Part shown: positions 1 through 13,582 of the stretch, in pieces
Layout: every line of letters begins with the position of its first letter
How positions within the stretch are numbered: the first letter of the stretch is position 1
Notes under the pieces: model-generated
Databases searched by the model: none
What the model was told of the DNA's origin: nothing
What the model saw: only the letters and a program-made list of their open reading frames with translations
Position numbers and translations under genes: made by a program
NCBI GenBank assembly: GCA_019155185.1
Contig: CM032815.1
Span: 1,373,001-1,437,000 of the forward strand
From: Beaufortia kweichowensis
Lineage: Eukaryota > Chordata > Actinopteri > Cypriniformes > Gastromyzontidae
Length of the DNA: 64,000 bases
Reading direction: 5' to 3'

Positions 1-340
1 AACGTTCTTTACATTGTGTACTTTGATTTATGTAGTAAACAATAAGTCACTAAAACTTGTTGCTTGAATTCAAAGGTACATAGTGCACTGCACATCACCC
101 ACCGCCATGTTTGATCACCTTCACCTGTGTTACCAATTACCTGGACTATTATTTAAACCCTGTTTGTTTCACTGTGCATTGTCGTGTGTTGTTGTTACTT
201 TGACGTTGCCGTTTGTCTATCTTTTATTGTTCCAAGGATGTATATGTTTTGAAATTACTTTTGTCTTCTTCTCAGTTTGAAAACTCTTCAAGTAAAGATT
301 TGTTGGAAAAGTAAGTCTTCTCGTCTACCTTGAACGGTAC
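1..340 (+). repeat. dispersed repeat, LTR-like 3' end
   Basis: The stretch around 75-330 resembles 48,600-48,950: both have a run 'CCGCCATnTTT', then 'TTACCTGGACT' followed by 'TTTAAA' and T/G-rich sequence, and both end in a C/T-rich tail with an 'AAGTAAAG' box. I read this as two copies of one interspersed element, possibly solo-LTR or 3'-UTR type. The family name is not determined and no coding capacity is seen. Confidence 0.5.
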
Positions 341-384
341 TCTAACACCCGGTACATTTTCAGGGACCCAATGAGAAGTCTATA

Positions 385-562
385 TACTCCCAAAAAATAC
401 TGGGTTATTTTCAAACTTTTTTTATTATATAAATTATACAGTTATATTATATTATATAAGTTATAAATTAATCAATGCTGGGTTGTTTTAACACATGGTT
501 AGATTTGTTCATATTTCACCTAACCTTGGGTTGAAAATAAAACGGCATTTTTTACAGTATAC
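385..562. repeat. MITE-like element with ACTGGGTT/AACCC motifs
   Basis: The segment begins 'AAAAAATACTGGGTTATTTT' and ends 'AAACGGCATTTTTTACAGTA'. Internal 'GCTGGGTTGTTTTAACA' and 'CCTTGGGTTGAAAATAAAA' have the look of a cyprinid non-autonomous DNA transposon with degenerate inverted ends. It is non-coding. Confidence 0.45.
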
Positions 563-569
563 TCATTGA

Positions 570-2095
570 GAATTCTCACAACTTTGAACTTAAATGACAG
601 TAGTCTTGACTGAATTCACATTCAATAACAGGAGCTATCTAACTTTTCTAGTGTTGTGACAGGGTTTAGGTGTACGGTTTAGACAAAAGCACCAACTAAA
701 ATGCAAAAATGCACACACAGATTCAAAGACACACACTCAAACGCACACGCTTTTGAATTCTAACCTCACACTGTGATATTTGACTCTACATGAGTTGAGG
801 GATAGATGCTCTTTCTGCTGAATCTAATGCATTACAAGTATTCTGTGGAACGAGGGCTTTCTGGGCATACACATACATATTGAACAGACTCTACTACATT
901 GTACACACGGTCAAACGACCATCGTTCACGGCACAAATATCAGGAAGCTTATGTTGCTTATTTCTGGGCACTAAGCCCATTTCCAAAACACGAACCTGAC
1001 TACTGAACAGAACTAAGAAGCTTCAGGAAAATGCCAGTGAATTCAGTCGGTTCTGTCAAATGCCAAACAAAACAGTCTGCTCCTATTCTGATCCATTTAC
1101 AGCGAATAGGAAGGAATATATATTTCCCATTTGTTTCTTATTTTATATGTGTCTTACTAATGAAATACTGCAGAGATCTGATTACATAGAAGACTGGAAG
1201 GGGATGCAAACTTATTTTAGAAAGCAATTTAAAATAGATGTATAGGTCTTCATCAGACTTTATCAACAAGGCAGTTGCAGTCAAACTTAGCAAATCAAAA
1301 TTAGAAAATTAGGCAGAATCTGTGATGATGTTTACTCATTAAAATATAATGCATGCATGCTTTGACTCCCTCAAAATAACAGTATTCGACATGACATGTT
1401 TTTCCTCACAAATAGCTTATTGGAACCAAACCCGAGGTAAACTGATAGACGCGTGTGTTCAATTTCACAAGAGAAACATCTGTTTAATTTACGCCGTTGA
1501 CTGGGTGGATCTTGTAATATTCATGAAGCAGTTGTAATTGATATAAAAACAGCACTTGTTAAAAAAACTAAACATACAAATTAGGACTCACTAGACATTA
1601 TCACATCACAAAAAGGTTTGATCTAAAATGTGAAAGAAAACATAAATGCCCTTTGATTAGGAAACTGATCTTCCTATGTCAGCAGAAAAGTGTATCAGAA
1701 GCTCTCTGGCGGGTTTTACACTTTAAAGAAGTTTCCTGCAAAGTCTCTAAAGTTCTAATTTTGTTACGCCAAAGCTATTAATTAATGACGCGTCTCCTCA
1801 GATTGCTGGGAAAGGTCATCAGAGCCGAAGTGAAATTACACAAGTTGAAGAATGTCTTGTGTGTTTGATAATAAACTCTCGTGGCATAACAGGAACACAA
1901 AATACCTGTTTCTCATCTGCACCTCTTCTCATCAGAGACTCTACAAAGATCAACCAGACAGGATTACAAAAAAGGAGACGACGAAGTGAACAAACGGTGT
2001 CTCGATTTCCTCCCTAGAGCTGATGTACTTACACACGACTAAATGTCACGCTGTGAGAGTTTTTGCTTGATTTTTGGTTGTGGTTGGGGCTGGTA
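570..2095. other. non-coding, nothing recognised
   Basis: No exon, RNA gene or clear repeat is recognised. Short open frames here have no domain character. It is presumed to be cadm2 intron. Confidence 0.5.
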
Positions 2096-2098
2096 CTA

Positions 2099-2356
2099 CA
2101 CTCTAAAAACAGATGTGTTAAAATAACACAAGTTGTGTCTAGTTAGGGACAACACACAGATGTGTTGTCCCTAACTAGACACATCTTTGTGTTAATTTAA
2201 AAACAACACATTTTGTGTTACTTTTAACTCAACTTGTGTTACTTTCAACTCAACATGTGTCCCTTTTATGTATTTAACACAAAATGACACATTATGTGTT
2301 AAACAGCATAACACAAAAAATTTGTTAAAAAATAACACATCCTTTTTTAGTGTGTA
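2099..2356. mobile_element. MITE with terminal inverted repeats and internal hairpin
   Basis: The ends are inverted and similar: the left side reads 'CACTCTAAAAACAGATGTGT' and the right side 'ACACATCCTTTTTTAGTGTG'. The interior is dominated by TGTGTTA/TAACACA motifs. Within it, 'GTGTCTAGTTAGGGACAAC' near 2140 is followed after a short loop by its exact reverse complement near 2166-2187. There is no transposase. This is typical of non-autonomous palindromic DNA transposons in fish genomes. Confidence 0.75.
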
Positions 2357-4430
2357 AAGTTTTGTGGATTTTGCAGTGCTGGGAAACAGTGTTACAATAT
2401 TATGTTTTATGTAATTTATCTAATTATGCTACATACTGTAGCTTATTTTTGTTGAAAGAAATATGTTACAATGTTACATGTTACTTGAACAAGCATGACA
2501 ACGACAACAACACAATTTATGGCAGATGCACCTGCAAGCTCGAGGACACAACAAGTCTGTCACTGTTCTCAGACAACAACAACAATTCTGTTGTTTAATT
2601 CTGTTACAAAAACAAGTGCAACTGGATTCCACTTATTTTCATTTACCATCAATACTAAGAAAATAAATGAAATAAATAGAGAAAATATAAAAAAGTCACT
2701 TGTATATTAAACTTTAGATTTAAAGCTGCAATTTGGTAACTTTTTCGTTTTTTTATTCATTGTGAAAAGTGCTTAAAAATGGTTCAAATTGGTCTCCTTA
2801 TAATACCCCAATTTGCTGTGGTACTTTGACAATTTTACAACTATACAATTTGAGCTGGAAAATGTCAGTGTGACATCATTTGACCTTAACAAACAGAGTA
2901 TCTTGAGTAATCTGCAATTTACGTTTATGGGGGATAGAGAAGCAAAAATTACAGTTTTAACAAGCAGCACAACTTTCTTCTGAATTTAAAAAATGGCACT
3001 GATATCCATATTATATTCCTACTTAGATTTATGTGGTGGAAATGCAGAAGAAGTTTGTCTATGTGCGATAATGACAGAGGAAATTATATGAAGTCTGACA
3101 AGCCGTTATCATAAAGTTACACCCATTCTTTCCCCTCATTAACAAATGATGTTCGTTAGAAAAATAGTGCCATCCATTCACCAGTGATTGAACAACCATC
3201 TAATTATCATGTTTAATTATACCATAAATCAGAGCATGATTGATAAATAAGTACCACCCTCAGAATCACTAATGAGGTCTTTCATTACATCTTACTGTCT
3301 CAAATCTCTTTCAGAGGAAATACATCCAGCACATCCCGTGTGGGATTTAACTACAGCTGACACGAGCGGAAGGAAACGGGAGGTCAAGAGGAGGTGGCAA
3401 CTTTTTCATATTGCATGTGTCTTCTAGGCTGAGACATTTTTTTGATAATAAATCTCAGGAACTACAATTCGCTAAGATAGTGGAACGGTAACTGGTAAGA
3501 TGTATTACACTGTCATTTCTATCTATTTTGTTTTCTGCTTTACTGCCATGATATTTAAAATCTAAGCAAATGAGGCTTAAGTATCCCCCTCCACCTCCCA
3601 TTGTCTCCCAGTGCCCTTTCTCAAAATAAATTCACTACGCTGACCCTCCTGCCTCTTCCTGGTCAGCCCTGCTTCAAAATCTCATCTGACGGGAGTCTTC
3701 CCAGGGCCGTCACATCTCAGTAATTCTCATAGACGTCTCAGCAGCTCCTCCACAGGAAAAACCAGCAGGCTTCTGAGCCAGTGTTTTTATGGGACTGCCA
3801 GTCCAAACAGCAAAATACAAGTATTGTCTCTTGGTCTCCTTCTCTCTCTCTCTTTCTGTCTACTTCTCTCTTGTACTTGTCACTCTTGCTTCCCTCTTTT
3901 TCTATATTCTCTTATGCCGGGATGACAGCCCATACATTGCATGTTAGAGGAAGGAGAGTCTTAAAAAGATCAGGACTTTTTTTTCCTGTCGCTGTCTAGT
4001 CGTTCTATATTGCCATACAGCTAAAGTCTTTTATGTTTTCTACATAAAATCATTCTACTGTACTATGTAAAACCATGTCAAATATTAAAAAGTAATATTT
4101 AGGCCTTCCATTATTGTTTTGTGCAAATGATTAATTTCAGTATTATATTATATTATAAATGAACATTTGAGTGTCGGAAAATCTATCATTTACAGCAATA
4201 AACACATATTTTCAGCATTTGTATGGCTATGAATTCTTGGATGAAATTTGATAGAATCACATATAAACACAAGTTTAAAGTGTGAACATACCTGCCCATT
4301 TTCTATTGTTGTTAATATTGGTTTCCAAGAAAATAAATAAAAGCCTCAAAAGTATTGATGGTTATTGACAAATGATGACGGTTTTATGGCATCACAGAAA
4401 ACGCATATGTGTAATAGTCGACATTAAACC
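2357..4430. other. non-coding, possible old repeat at 2723-3000
   Basis: No exon is recognised. Around 2723-3000 the text 'AAAGCTGCAATTTGGTAAC' and 'TGACATCATTTGACC' recurs in similar form at 20,950-21,250, suggesting an old dispersed repeat. The remainder is plain intronic-looking sequence with a short CT-rich patch near 3840-3870. Confidence 0.4.
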
Positions 4431-4439
4431 ATGTGACCT

Positions 4440-5130
4440 TGCGTTGTGAATCTGTGCCAATGCATCTCTCTGAAAACGTCCAGCTAACAGTTTATATTAA
4501 ATCAATTTCCCACAGGGCGACGGAGATTGCGGCTATTATTGTTGCGGTAAATTACGTTAGCATTGCTGAACTAGCACTTAGCATCGCTTAATGGTGATTT
4601 GTATGCAGCGCGCGTTAAGTGCCTCCGCAGATTGCTCCAGCGCAGCCTGACGCGGCGAACATCTCCCCAGCCGAACAAGCCTGCCAAACAACCGAGATGT
4701 AATGTTGTTACACGCACTATCCATCAAAGCGCACATGCTCCGTACACACAGACGACTGACCTCAAACACCCCCCTCGCGCTGTCGAGACGGCGCATCCAG
4801 CAGCCGGAGACGACAGCAGGTGCTGCGGTTGATACCTTGCGAGGTTGAGTCGTGCTGGCAGGGGAATTTACTGCACCATTGGCTATAGTGATGGGGTGTC
4901 ACAGCGGGATTTGGGTGTCATTCAAAGAGCAGGCTTTGTTAGAGCCTTTCAGGATCGCCTTGAGAAGACAACCAAAACACTGCGCTCCACAGTCGCCTCG
5001 GGTCATAAAATCTGACAGTACATTGGCCCATTAGGATCTGGAGATATTCCGCCCGTGTGTCTCCGCAGCTGTTGTTTCCCCAGAGACAGAGGATTCGGTG
5101 CATTAGGGACAAAAATATGACATGCAAGTT
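4440..5130. other. CpG-rich patch, unassigned
   Basis: This patch is visibly richer in CG dinucleotides than the AT-rich surroundings (for example around 4600-4680 and 4780-4850). Open frames on both strands exist but show no recognisable domain, and no paired splice sites or signal peptide were identified. It could be a small CpG island, an internal promoter or a conserved element in the cadm2 intron. There is no evidence for a gene. Confidence 0.3.
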
Positions 5131-8100
5131 GCGAGACTTCTAAGAGTTTGCTTTTAAAAATCACATTTTATATATCGGGGGAGCTCAAAGTAATACTTAG
5201 TTTTTCAGGCCACTGCGCTTTTCTGTCTGAACGAGGCTTAAATAACGTGTTTGATGTTTAGTCGCAGCGCCTCTGTGCAGTTAGTGAAGTTTGCTAGCGC
5301 TGTGATCCCGAGTTAACCGTGCCTGTCTTTCCTACCGCACGCTTAGTTAACCACATATCCATGTGTTGGAAAAGGTAAAGAGTTGAACTCTTATTAATAG
5401 AGCTGAGCTCGGCAGAGAGCAGATGGATATTGTAACACAGGATTACGCTGTTAATAAATGATGTTTGCCCCCCTGTATCTGTTGCTATGGTGTTCATTAT
5501 TCTCACTTTAGAGGTTAAGATGGGGATTAAATCTTACGTGCAGATGAGAGAGAAAAAAATACAGTACCAGTCAAATCTGAAAGTAAAGAATAATTGTGTT
5601 AACATAATAATTTCTTTAATTAGAAAACCTTTATATTTTTGGAGCAAATAATGAATAAAAAGCCGCCAGCATAGTTGTCCAAACTCCTTTAGTGTTGTTT
5701 AAAAAGCTTCTTAAGTTGAGACCTCAAGAAGCTGGATGATAAAATGTCAAGATTTTACAAATTCTACTTTTGAAGATGTTCAAATATAACATAATTTAAA
5801 AGGTTACAGAGTTTAAAAGGTACCATGTGACAGGCATGACTCGGGAGTTTGGACATTTTTTCGCCATGTATAATCACGATGTTTGTTGGACTGCTACTTT
5901 GCATCCAAGCTGTCCACACGCAGTCCGGCAGGTCAGCACAGATGGGCAGGAACACTTCGGCCTCCCAGGAGCAGATGAAGTAGATAAAACTTCTGCTGTA
6001 GGATGCTGATGACCTGCTGTTTCTGATAACCCTTAAACACATCTCACACCCTCTTTTATTGGACACAGTAGAAGGCTCTATCACCTTTAATGAAGGCCAC
6101 ATGAATTCACACTTAACCCTGCAAAGACACCATAAGACAAAATAAAATGTGTTGCAAATTCTAATTTTAGGAGAGACATTCAGTTTTTATCTTCATGCAA
6201 ACTGATCAACTTGCCTTTAATCCCAAGAGTGCACAGCCGTCTGCTTCCATATTATTTCTGTTATGTATAGTCGTAAAATGGAGGCTGCAAAGTGCAAGGA
6301 AGCCGAGTCGTAAGCCCTGAATTGCAACTTTTCTCCAAGTCTAAAAATGCCCAAACTACCTTGCCAGGACTATATTTGCCTTGGGGACTGAGACAGACAG
6401 AGATTTCCCAGCAGTATGCACCACCTATATGAAGCCCGGGCTTCTCGTCTGAGCAGTGTTCAGCTGGAGCTCACAGTTAATGAGGCCCTGTCGGTAAGCG
6501 TGTCTATTGCACAGTCATACAACACTGTCAGAAAGTCAAGGAGACGGGAAAGGAAGCTCTTATTGCCTTGACATTATGCTAATACAAATCCTTATTACCC
6601 AAACCTGTGATATACTTGAAACTCTATAGGGCCGGGTTAGCCGACTTACAGTCACGCTGTCCGTTTAGCTGACGGTTACAAAAGAATAGCAAAGGAGAAT
6701 AGAAAGTTTTTCTCCTTGTCTTTCGGCCTTCATACGTTGATATGAAGCAGGTGGGGGGCTGCCATAAAATGGCCCTTTAATTTTTTCATTTATCTTTTTT
6801 CCCAGTCCTTCCGCAGAACAGGTCCGGGTGTTTTACAGCCCTGTGTGAGAGCAGAGCTTATTTGGTACGGCGGGAGATTTATAACAATACTAATGCCGAT
6901 GAATTTCACAAAGACGAGCGTACGTCTTTTTAAAACCGCCATAAAGTGGAAAATATATGTGGTAAAATCACTTGCTGTACAGGGAGCACACAATGTCGCT
7001 TACAGCAAAAATACAGCAAGAAGGTCCAGCTATTCCAAAGTTTCCAAACTCTCCAACTTTATTCAGGCACAGCGAATTTTAAATGCATCAAAGGCTTGAC
7101 TAATAGATTTTTGAGCAGGAGAAGCTGGAGCACAGGGAGATTGATACAGTTGAATAATATATTAGCTTTCTGAAGAGTTTCATATTCAGACGGGCTGCTT
7201 TGCGATTGCATTTGAGCATTGGCTTGACCGCACCTCTCACTGGTCATCCATAACTCAAATTCCAATGGTCCAGTTGTGCGAAATATACCATGAAATATTT
7301 CAATAAATCTGGCATGACTCACCAAGGGGAGAAACTCGTGAAGGCACAAAAGAGCCAAACCTCTCCAAATCTCCAACTGCATCTAAGAATAAAACCTCCT
7401 CGTATGAGTTGAAGGAACGTAGCGATGCAGAAGACAGTCTTGTCAAAACCAACATAAAAATAAGCCAAGTTAAGTTAACACAGTGTTCACAATATAAAGT
7501 GTATTTGATTAGTTATTTTAATCATTTTTACAATTTTAGTCGAACCTGACTTTTATGCTGCTAACCCAATGCTCTACAAGGTGAACTTCATTTACAACAC
7601 CCTGTGAATAAATCTCCTTTCACTTACATTTAAATAACACAAATACAGAGTTCCACATGTCTTGTAACTATACAAAAGATAATTTGCTACAGGTCTTAAA
7701 GACGAACATTTACAGAGACAACAGAATGTCTATGGCTAAACCACAGCCCCTGTTTTGGAAAACAAAGCGTTTTCATCTGCTCATGCATGTAGAAAACTGT
7801 AGAAATTACATGCCACTCAAAAAGGCTACACTTACAGCAACCGAGCAATTGTTTCTCAAGAAACAGCGCTATACGAATGCAGAGCACAGAGAGAGAGAGA
7901 AAAGCACAAGTTGATTCACTCAGAATTCATGAATGCCAAAACCATGAAGTGCTGGCAGAAATTTGTGTAAACAAATCACACTGATAGCACATATCTCTCA
8001 TACACACAATAAGCACTAAACATGCACTATAATGGCTAATATCTTGTGCAATTTGCAATACATTATTCATAAAAATGTTTAACCCGTGGAAAATTATTCA

Positions 8101-9362
8101 TACGAACATTGAACCTTTCAGGCGAAAACGAATAAATAAAAATGCACAGGCACAACGCGCACATAACAGGCTCTTAACATACGCAGCCCGTGTGCCGTTC
8201 AGTGCTTTCTTCCACTTAAGCAGCGTGAAGATTTGATGCATTGGGATATAGTACACAACTGGCAATTATCTTTAATCCAGAGACAGTGATTTATTTAAAG
8301 ATGTCTGAATGAGAGCGTTTGTGTTGCGAGTGATGTGACAGTTATTGTGTGCTTCAAATCCAGTCTACTTTCCTAACATTTCCTAAGGTATACTGCAGTA
8401 AATAACAGAGAAAAACATAGCACGAGAGAAAAAAAAACTACAAAAACAGGTTGTATAATTCTCATGAGGATGTGCCAAGTATGCATATGTAGTTATTTGG
8501 ATAATCCATATTTCATGCGCTTATGTCTTTGATAGAATAAGCAAAACACACAGAACTGTCTTTGCATCATCAAAACACAACTTCTCAGCCACGGTTGCCA
8601 TGGCTACAGGTGGACATCACAGTCCTGAGCATAAGGCCTTATGGGTAATTAGTCAGAAAGGTACAGTATAGATGCTGGAAGTGAGGCTGCCCGGGGTCTT
8701 ATGATCTGCTAGCCCTGACAGAGAAGGAAAGGCAAACATTTCATTTTTCCTCTCGGTTTTCCTCACCTCCCTCATGCAGCTTTGAAGGTCAGTCATGCTT
8801 AGATGACCCAGAAAACAAGTCTATTCATCAGGTCAGTGTAACATGGGCCAGAGTAGGTCAGACTTGTAATAGCCTATAATTTTTCTTTCTGTATTCGAAA
8901 GGCCACGGTTGAATACACTATCACGGTAAACAAATTCATGTTTCATTGAGAAACGGGAAATGCATTTTAATGTAATGAAGTGTTGTAGTAAATTGCCCAC
9001 AAAAACAAATTTGCAAGATGAGTCTTAATTATGCAGTTTAGATCTGACATTCAGTACACTTTTCACAGTGTCTTTGGGGTTACATGGGGTTAATTATGTT
9101 CTTTAAGGGTGGTGGATCAACCTTTAAAAGGGTTCACACCTGCAGCTTGAGACTTTATCATCAGGCTACTGTATTCCAAAAGCACACAAACACACATCTC
9201 ATTATGATGTTTAGGTTGTTGGGGGCGGGGTTAAGGGTGGAGCATTATTCTTGCTTATCATACAATTTTTGCATAATTCACATGTTATGAATTTATATGA
9301 AATCGCCATCTTTCATGTGAGATCAGGTTGAACTATTCATACATTTAGTATGTATGTAGACC
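5131..9362. other. non-coding, presumed cadm2 intron
   Basis: No exon, RNA gene or strong repeat is recognised. Sequence around 8150-8300 and 8580-8720 is less AT-rich and could be regulatory, but nothing specific is visible. Confidence 0.4.
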
Positions 9363-9480
9363 TTAAAGAAACGGTTCACCCAAAATATCACATATATCAT
9401 TATTTACTCAACACCTTTTCTACTCAGAACACATATGTATTAATTATTCTTGTTATATAATTTCAATGAATGGGAACTAG
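9363..9480 (+). repeat. degenerate copy of the 'TTCACCCAAAA' fish repeat
   Basis: The motif 'AAAGAAACGGTTCACCCAAA' followed by 'ATCATTATTTACTCA' matches the start of the very common cyprinid interspersed element also seen at 13,338-13,582. Confidence 0.5.
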
Positions 9481-9939
9481 AGCTTTCAAACAGGATGCAA
9501 AATCACCATAAAAGTGTTACATTTCATCAGCCGAGCGGCTGGATACCTGGACCAAATCTCCTCTTTGCTATCTCAAGCTTCCTTACTACTTTATTCTCTC
9601 CATTTTACAATATTCTGTACATTACATTAACAAACATTAACATCTTCTCTCAGCCCACGTCAAATGCAATAAATAACCAGACGACTAGACAAACATCCCC
9701 GTACCCAATGTACCATTAATCTAATAAGGAATCATCCGCGACTGAGCAGCACTGAGCAGTTTTTCCGCATACCAACTTGTTTACCTGCGTTTGGTTTTGG
9801 ATGACAGACACACGCATTAAATCTAAACAGCTACGTTCCACGGAAAAAAAAATAACGTAACTGACTCAATGCTGCTAACACAGTTGATAACAAATGCTCC
9901 CGCTAACCTTTGCAATTATTTTTTCAATATCGTGCTCTG

Positions 9940-10110
9940 TTGAGCATTTTTAATGAACGCATAACAGAAGCAATTAGGTGTGTGATGGCATTTTCCTTTT
10001 TAAGCAGCTAATTATGGAGCGACTGTGGATGGTAACCTGCCCGATCTCAGGTGACTGGCAGATGCTGTCACAGACAACAACGCATTATACTGATTACAGG
10101 AAAACAGTCA
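9940..10110. other. candidate conserved non-coding element
   Basis: This is a low-repeat stretch with homeodomain-type cores ('AGCAATTAGG', 'GCTAATTATGG'), E-box-like 'CAGGTG' and 'CAGATGCTGTCA'. It resembles developmental enhancers found in introns of neuronal adhesion genes. It is pattern-based only, because conservation cannot be tested here. Confidence 0.25.
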
Positions 10111-13100
10111 AAAATAAATAAATAAATAAATAAGAATTCATTCTAAATTGGGGAACTGAGAGGGAAAAAGCATAGCATCTTCGGCTGTCTTCATGATTTT
10201 ATATCTAAAAGTACATTTATGAGCACAAAATAATCATGAAATGTAATTTGCAAAGGAATAATATGGGCACAAGAACGTCTCAGTATTTTACAAACAAATG
10301 TGCGGCTATTAAAAGGTAATTCAGCTCAGAGTATTTCATTTCACCGAGCCGCCGCTTGAAAATATCCCAAAGATTTGATCCGGGGACACCATGTTTATGC
10401 AATGACTAACAGCAGTGTGTAATGTGTAAGGTGATGCTTGTGCTTTGGTTTTATAAAAGAATTCCCATAAGCTCAACGCTCATTAGCACTTACCATGAAC
10501 ATTCCCACGTTTCTGATTGATGGAATAAGGACAGAATCGTGTACTTTCGGGGTTGCTTCATTTGAAATTCAAACAACCTTTGTGCGGTTACAGAAGCACC
10601 ATTGAGAAACACGTCAGCAATGTTTTCTCCTCCGAGCAAGAATTTCCTCTGACATCAAATGGAGGCAAATAACCTGTAATAAAACTATGTCACTTCAAAT
10701 GGCTCTTTAGCTCGCTCATAAAATGCATCTTTTTAACCAACCCCTATTAGGCACACACAGACTAACACAGAGCAAAGCTGTAATCAATAGCGTCTCGCAC
10801 TACAGGCTACAGAAGAGACTGATTCAATAACATCGGCACACAACTGAGACCATTTTTTATTCTGCGTGAATTCTGCAGAAGCACCATTGATCGTGTGGAA
10901 TGTGAAAAGCATACATTTGATGGTGCAAACATTTTTTTATTTAGTTTAATTCATTTATACAATCATATATTAAGCCTTTGATTAGTATCAAACATGTTAT
11001 TTTAAATTTCTGCAGGACTTTCGTGACTCTGAGGGCCGTGTGACAATGACCTCAAGGGATCTTACAATCGAGTCCAAAAAAGTCCAACTACACAGTATCG
11101 GTGAACAAAGCCAAAGAGGATTTTCATACTTGTGTTATCATTGAACATCATCTGCCACCCGAAACACACACACACACACACCCTGAAAAACATTATAAAT
11201 TCCATCACCCGGCTACAGTCCCTATTTCACACACTATAACATTTGGATGTCACGAAAGTGCGTATCTCATTTTCTCTCTCTCTCTGCTGGGATAATGGAA
11301 AAGACCGGAAAACTTTTCATTATCTTCCTCTGTGTGTCGGGCTCAGCACTCAACACAAACACACAATCTCCGTAACATTGGTATTTGACATTCAGGTAAT
11401 ACACAAGAAAAAGATTCTTTGGAGTTTTTTCTTCTGAGACAATATGCCTGAAAAGATATGCCCGCCTCTCATTTTTTCGTTTTGGTTTGGGAACCCTCGA
11501 CTCAATATTTGCAGGTGGGCAAATCCCAAGAGACTGAATTTGAGCGAAAAAGCACTAGGCGTTATGGAAGATGGTACCCGTAACTCATCCAGAATTGAAA
11601 ACTTTTTCGATTTTTACTTGTCCTGATGTAGTTCTGAGTCTGTACTTTCTTTTTTCTGAGGAGCAAAAAAGGAAATTTTTACTGAATTGTACTGGTTAAA
11701 TTTTTATGAAATTAATTTTTTATAGTTTTATTGAAATGTTGGATCTAATTGTAATTTGTTTTTTCATTTTTATAAAGCAATGGTTACAACTAAACCAATT
11801 AATCAAAATCTTTTATTGAGTAAAGTTATTGTGTCAAATAAAAACTCAGAGATGCTGTTTAACGTCCCACAACTTTATAAAGAAGACCCGTGCAAAGAAC
11901 AAGTAACTATTATAAAAATTATGCCTGTCTCTGGCTTTATGTTTTAAAACAACAACCAAAACAATCCAGTCACACCTAAACCAAGATGATCATGTTTCAA
12001 TTAAACTTCAAAACTGCAATGATAAGACTTCACGGTAAAAAGAGCTGTACATGTAGCTCATTTTGAACAACAACACGCTACCATAATAAAACTAACATGC
12101 ATAAATTCCCAGAGCTGTTTATTCAGACAGTTATGGGCCAGTGTGATTCATGTCACATTAAACTAATACAATGCATGCAGCTTATTATCTGATACACAGC
12201 TGAACACAAGAGATGCATGTGATTCTTCTGAGAGAAGGAGGGAATGATGCTTCCACTTACAGAAATTAATTTATGGGACCAAAGGCAAAGGTTTTTTCCT
12301 CACTGGAGTTAAAGCACTGCAAATCATTTCTACTGCTCACCAAAATGACAACGAATGTTTGGTTCTGAGATGAGAGGAAATAAACTGCACACAGGCACCA
12401 CAGCACAACTGAGATGCAACGACTTGGGACTGAATCAATATCGGCCTCTTTAACAGCATATAAATGGTTTTGTCTGAGGACGGGGTGATTTTAAGATGCA
12501 TGCATCAGCTCTTTTGCTAAGCGAAGCTTCTTGCCAAAGTCTGTCATCTTAGGTGTTAAATTAGATGTGGGAATGGGCTAATTATGAATTGTAAGTAGCA
12601 ACATCAGTCTCGGCACACGGTGACACTGATATAAACTATCTGCACCTCAGCAAAAATATGTTTTCCCTTTTATTCCATTCCTATTACAAAAACAAAGAAC
12701 TGGCAGTCAACCTACTTTTCAGGGCTGATGGGACGCGGGTCTCAAGTTAGTGCCAAAAGAACATAGCCAATACAAGTCGATTGTTTCTCTTCTTAGTCAT
12801 GCAGTATTCCCATTCTTAAAATAAATTGCTTTTAAAGTAGTTACATTAATCAGTACAAGGGGCGGATGCTCCACAGATGTATTCTCCGGGTTCTCTCAGG
12901 ACACCGTTCATAAGCTATAACACAGCCCAAAAATACTCTTAAGAAAGGCAATCGTAATGCATGTCAGCTCAACGGAGCGCTACAGAGAAACAGAGGCAGA
13001 GAGGAAGAAAAATGTTTTGACAAGAGTCTGAAGAAATGAGCCATTCAGCTGATTGGAATTGTTTTAAATCACAAGCAAAAGTCTCCATTCCAACATGTCA

Positions 13101-13337
13101 AAGTAAAAGCACTTTCCTTAAAGTTTATCCAATCCCATCTCCCCAACACATCTCTGAGTGCCTTCATACTAAAAACGGGCCATGACTAGCAATCTTTTCT
13201 TGTAAACACACATATCGAGCTTTTAGTTTTTTTGCATGGTACAACCCTTTTAGAAAAGTTGTGTATGGAAATTTATCCTTCAAAGACTGCCATACAAACA
13301 ATCCAACAACAGCCGTTATATTCTTAAAATGGCATGT

Positions 13338-13582
13338 CAGGAATAATTCACCCCTAAAAATACACATTTTGACCAACATTTATTCACCCTCATGTCATTC
13401 AAAAACTGTGTATGACTCTTTCTTCTGTGGAACACAAAAGATAATATTTTGCAAAAAAGTCCATGCGGCTCAATGTTGTTTGTTACCAACATTCTTCAAA
13501 ATATTTTCTTTTGTGTTTTGCAGAAGAAGGAAAGTCCTACAGGTTTGGAACGACATGTGGATGAGTAAATAATGAAAGAATT
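13338..13582 (+). repeat. 'AATTCACCC...CATGTCATTC' dispersed repeat
   Basis: The sequence holds the signature blocks 'ATAATTCACCCCTAAAAA', 'TTTATTCACCCTCATGTCAT', 'TATGACTCTTTCTTCTGTGG' and 'GAACACAAAAGATAAT', ending with 'GATGAGTAAATAATG'. It is a familiar, non-autonomous, high-copy element of cyprinid genomes. The overlapping open frames are products of the repeat. Confidence 0.75.

Noticed and set aside
4578..4832. Overlapping open frames in the CpG-rich patch
   Set aside because: No domain, signal peptide or splice context; open frames are expected in GC-richer DNA.
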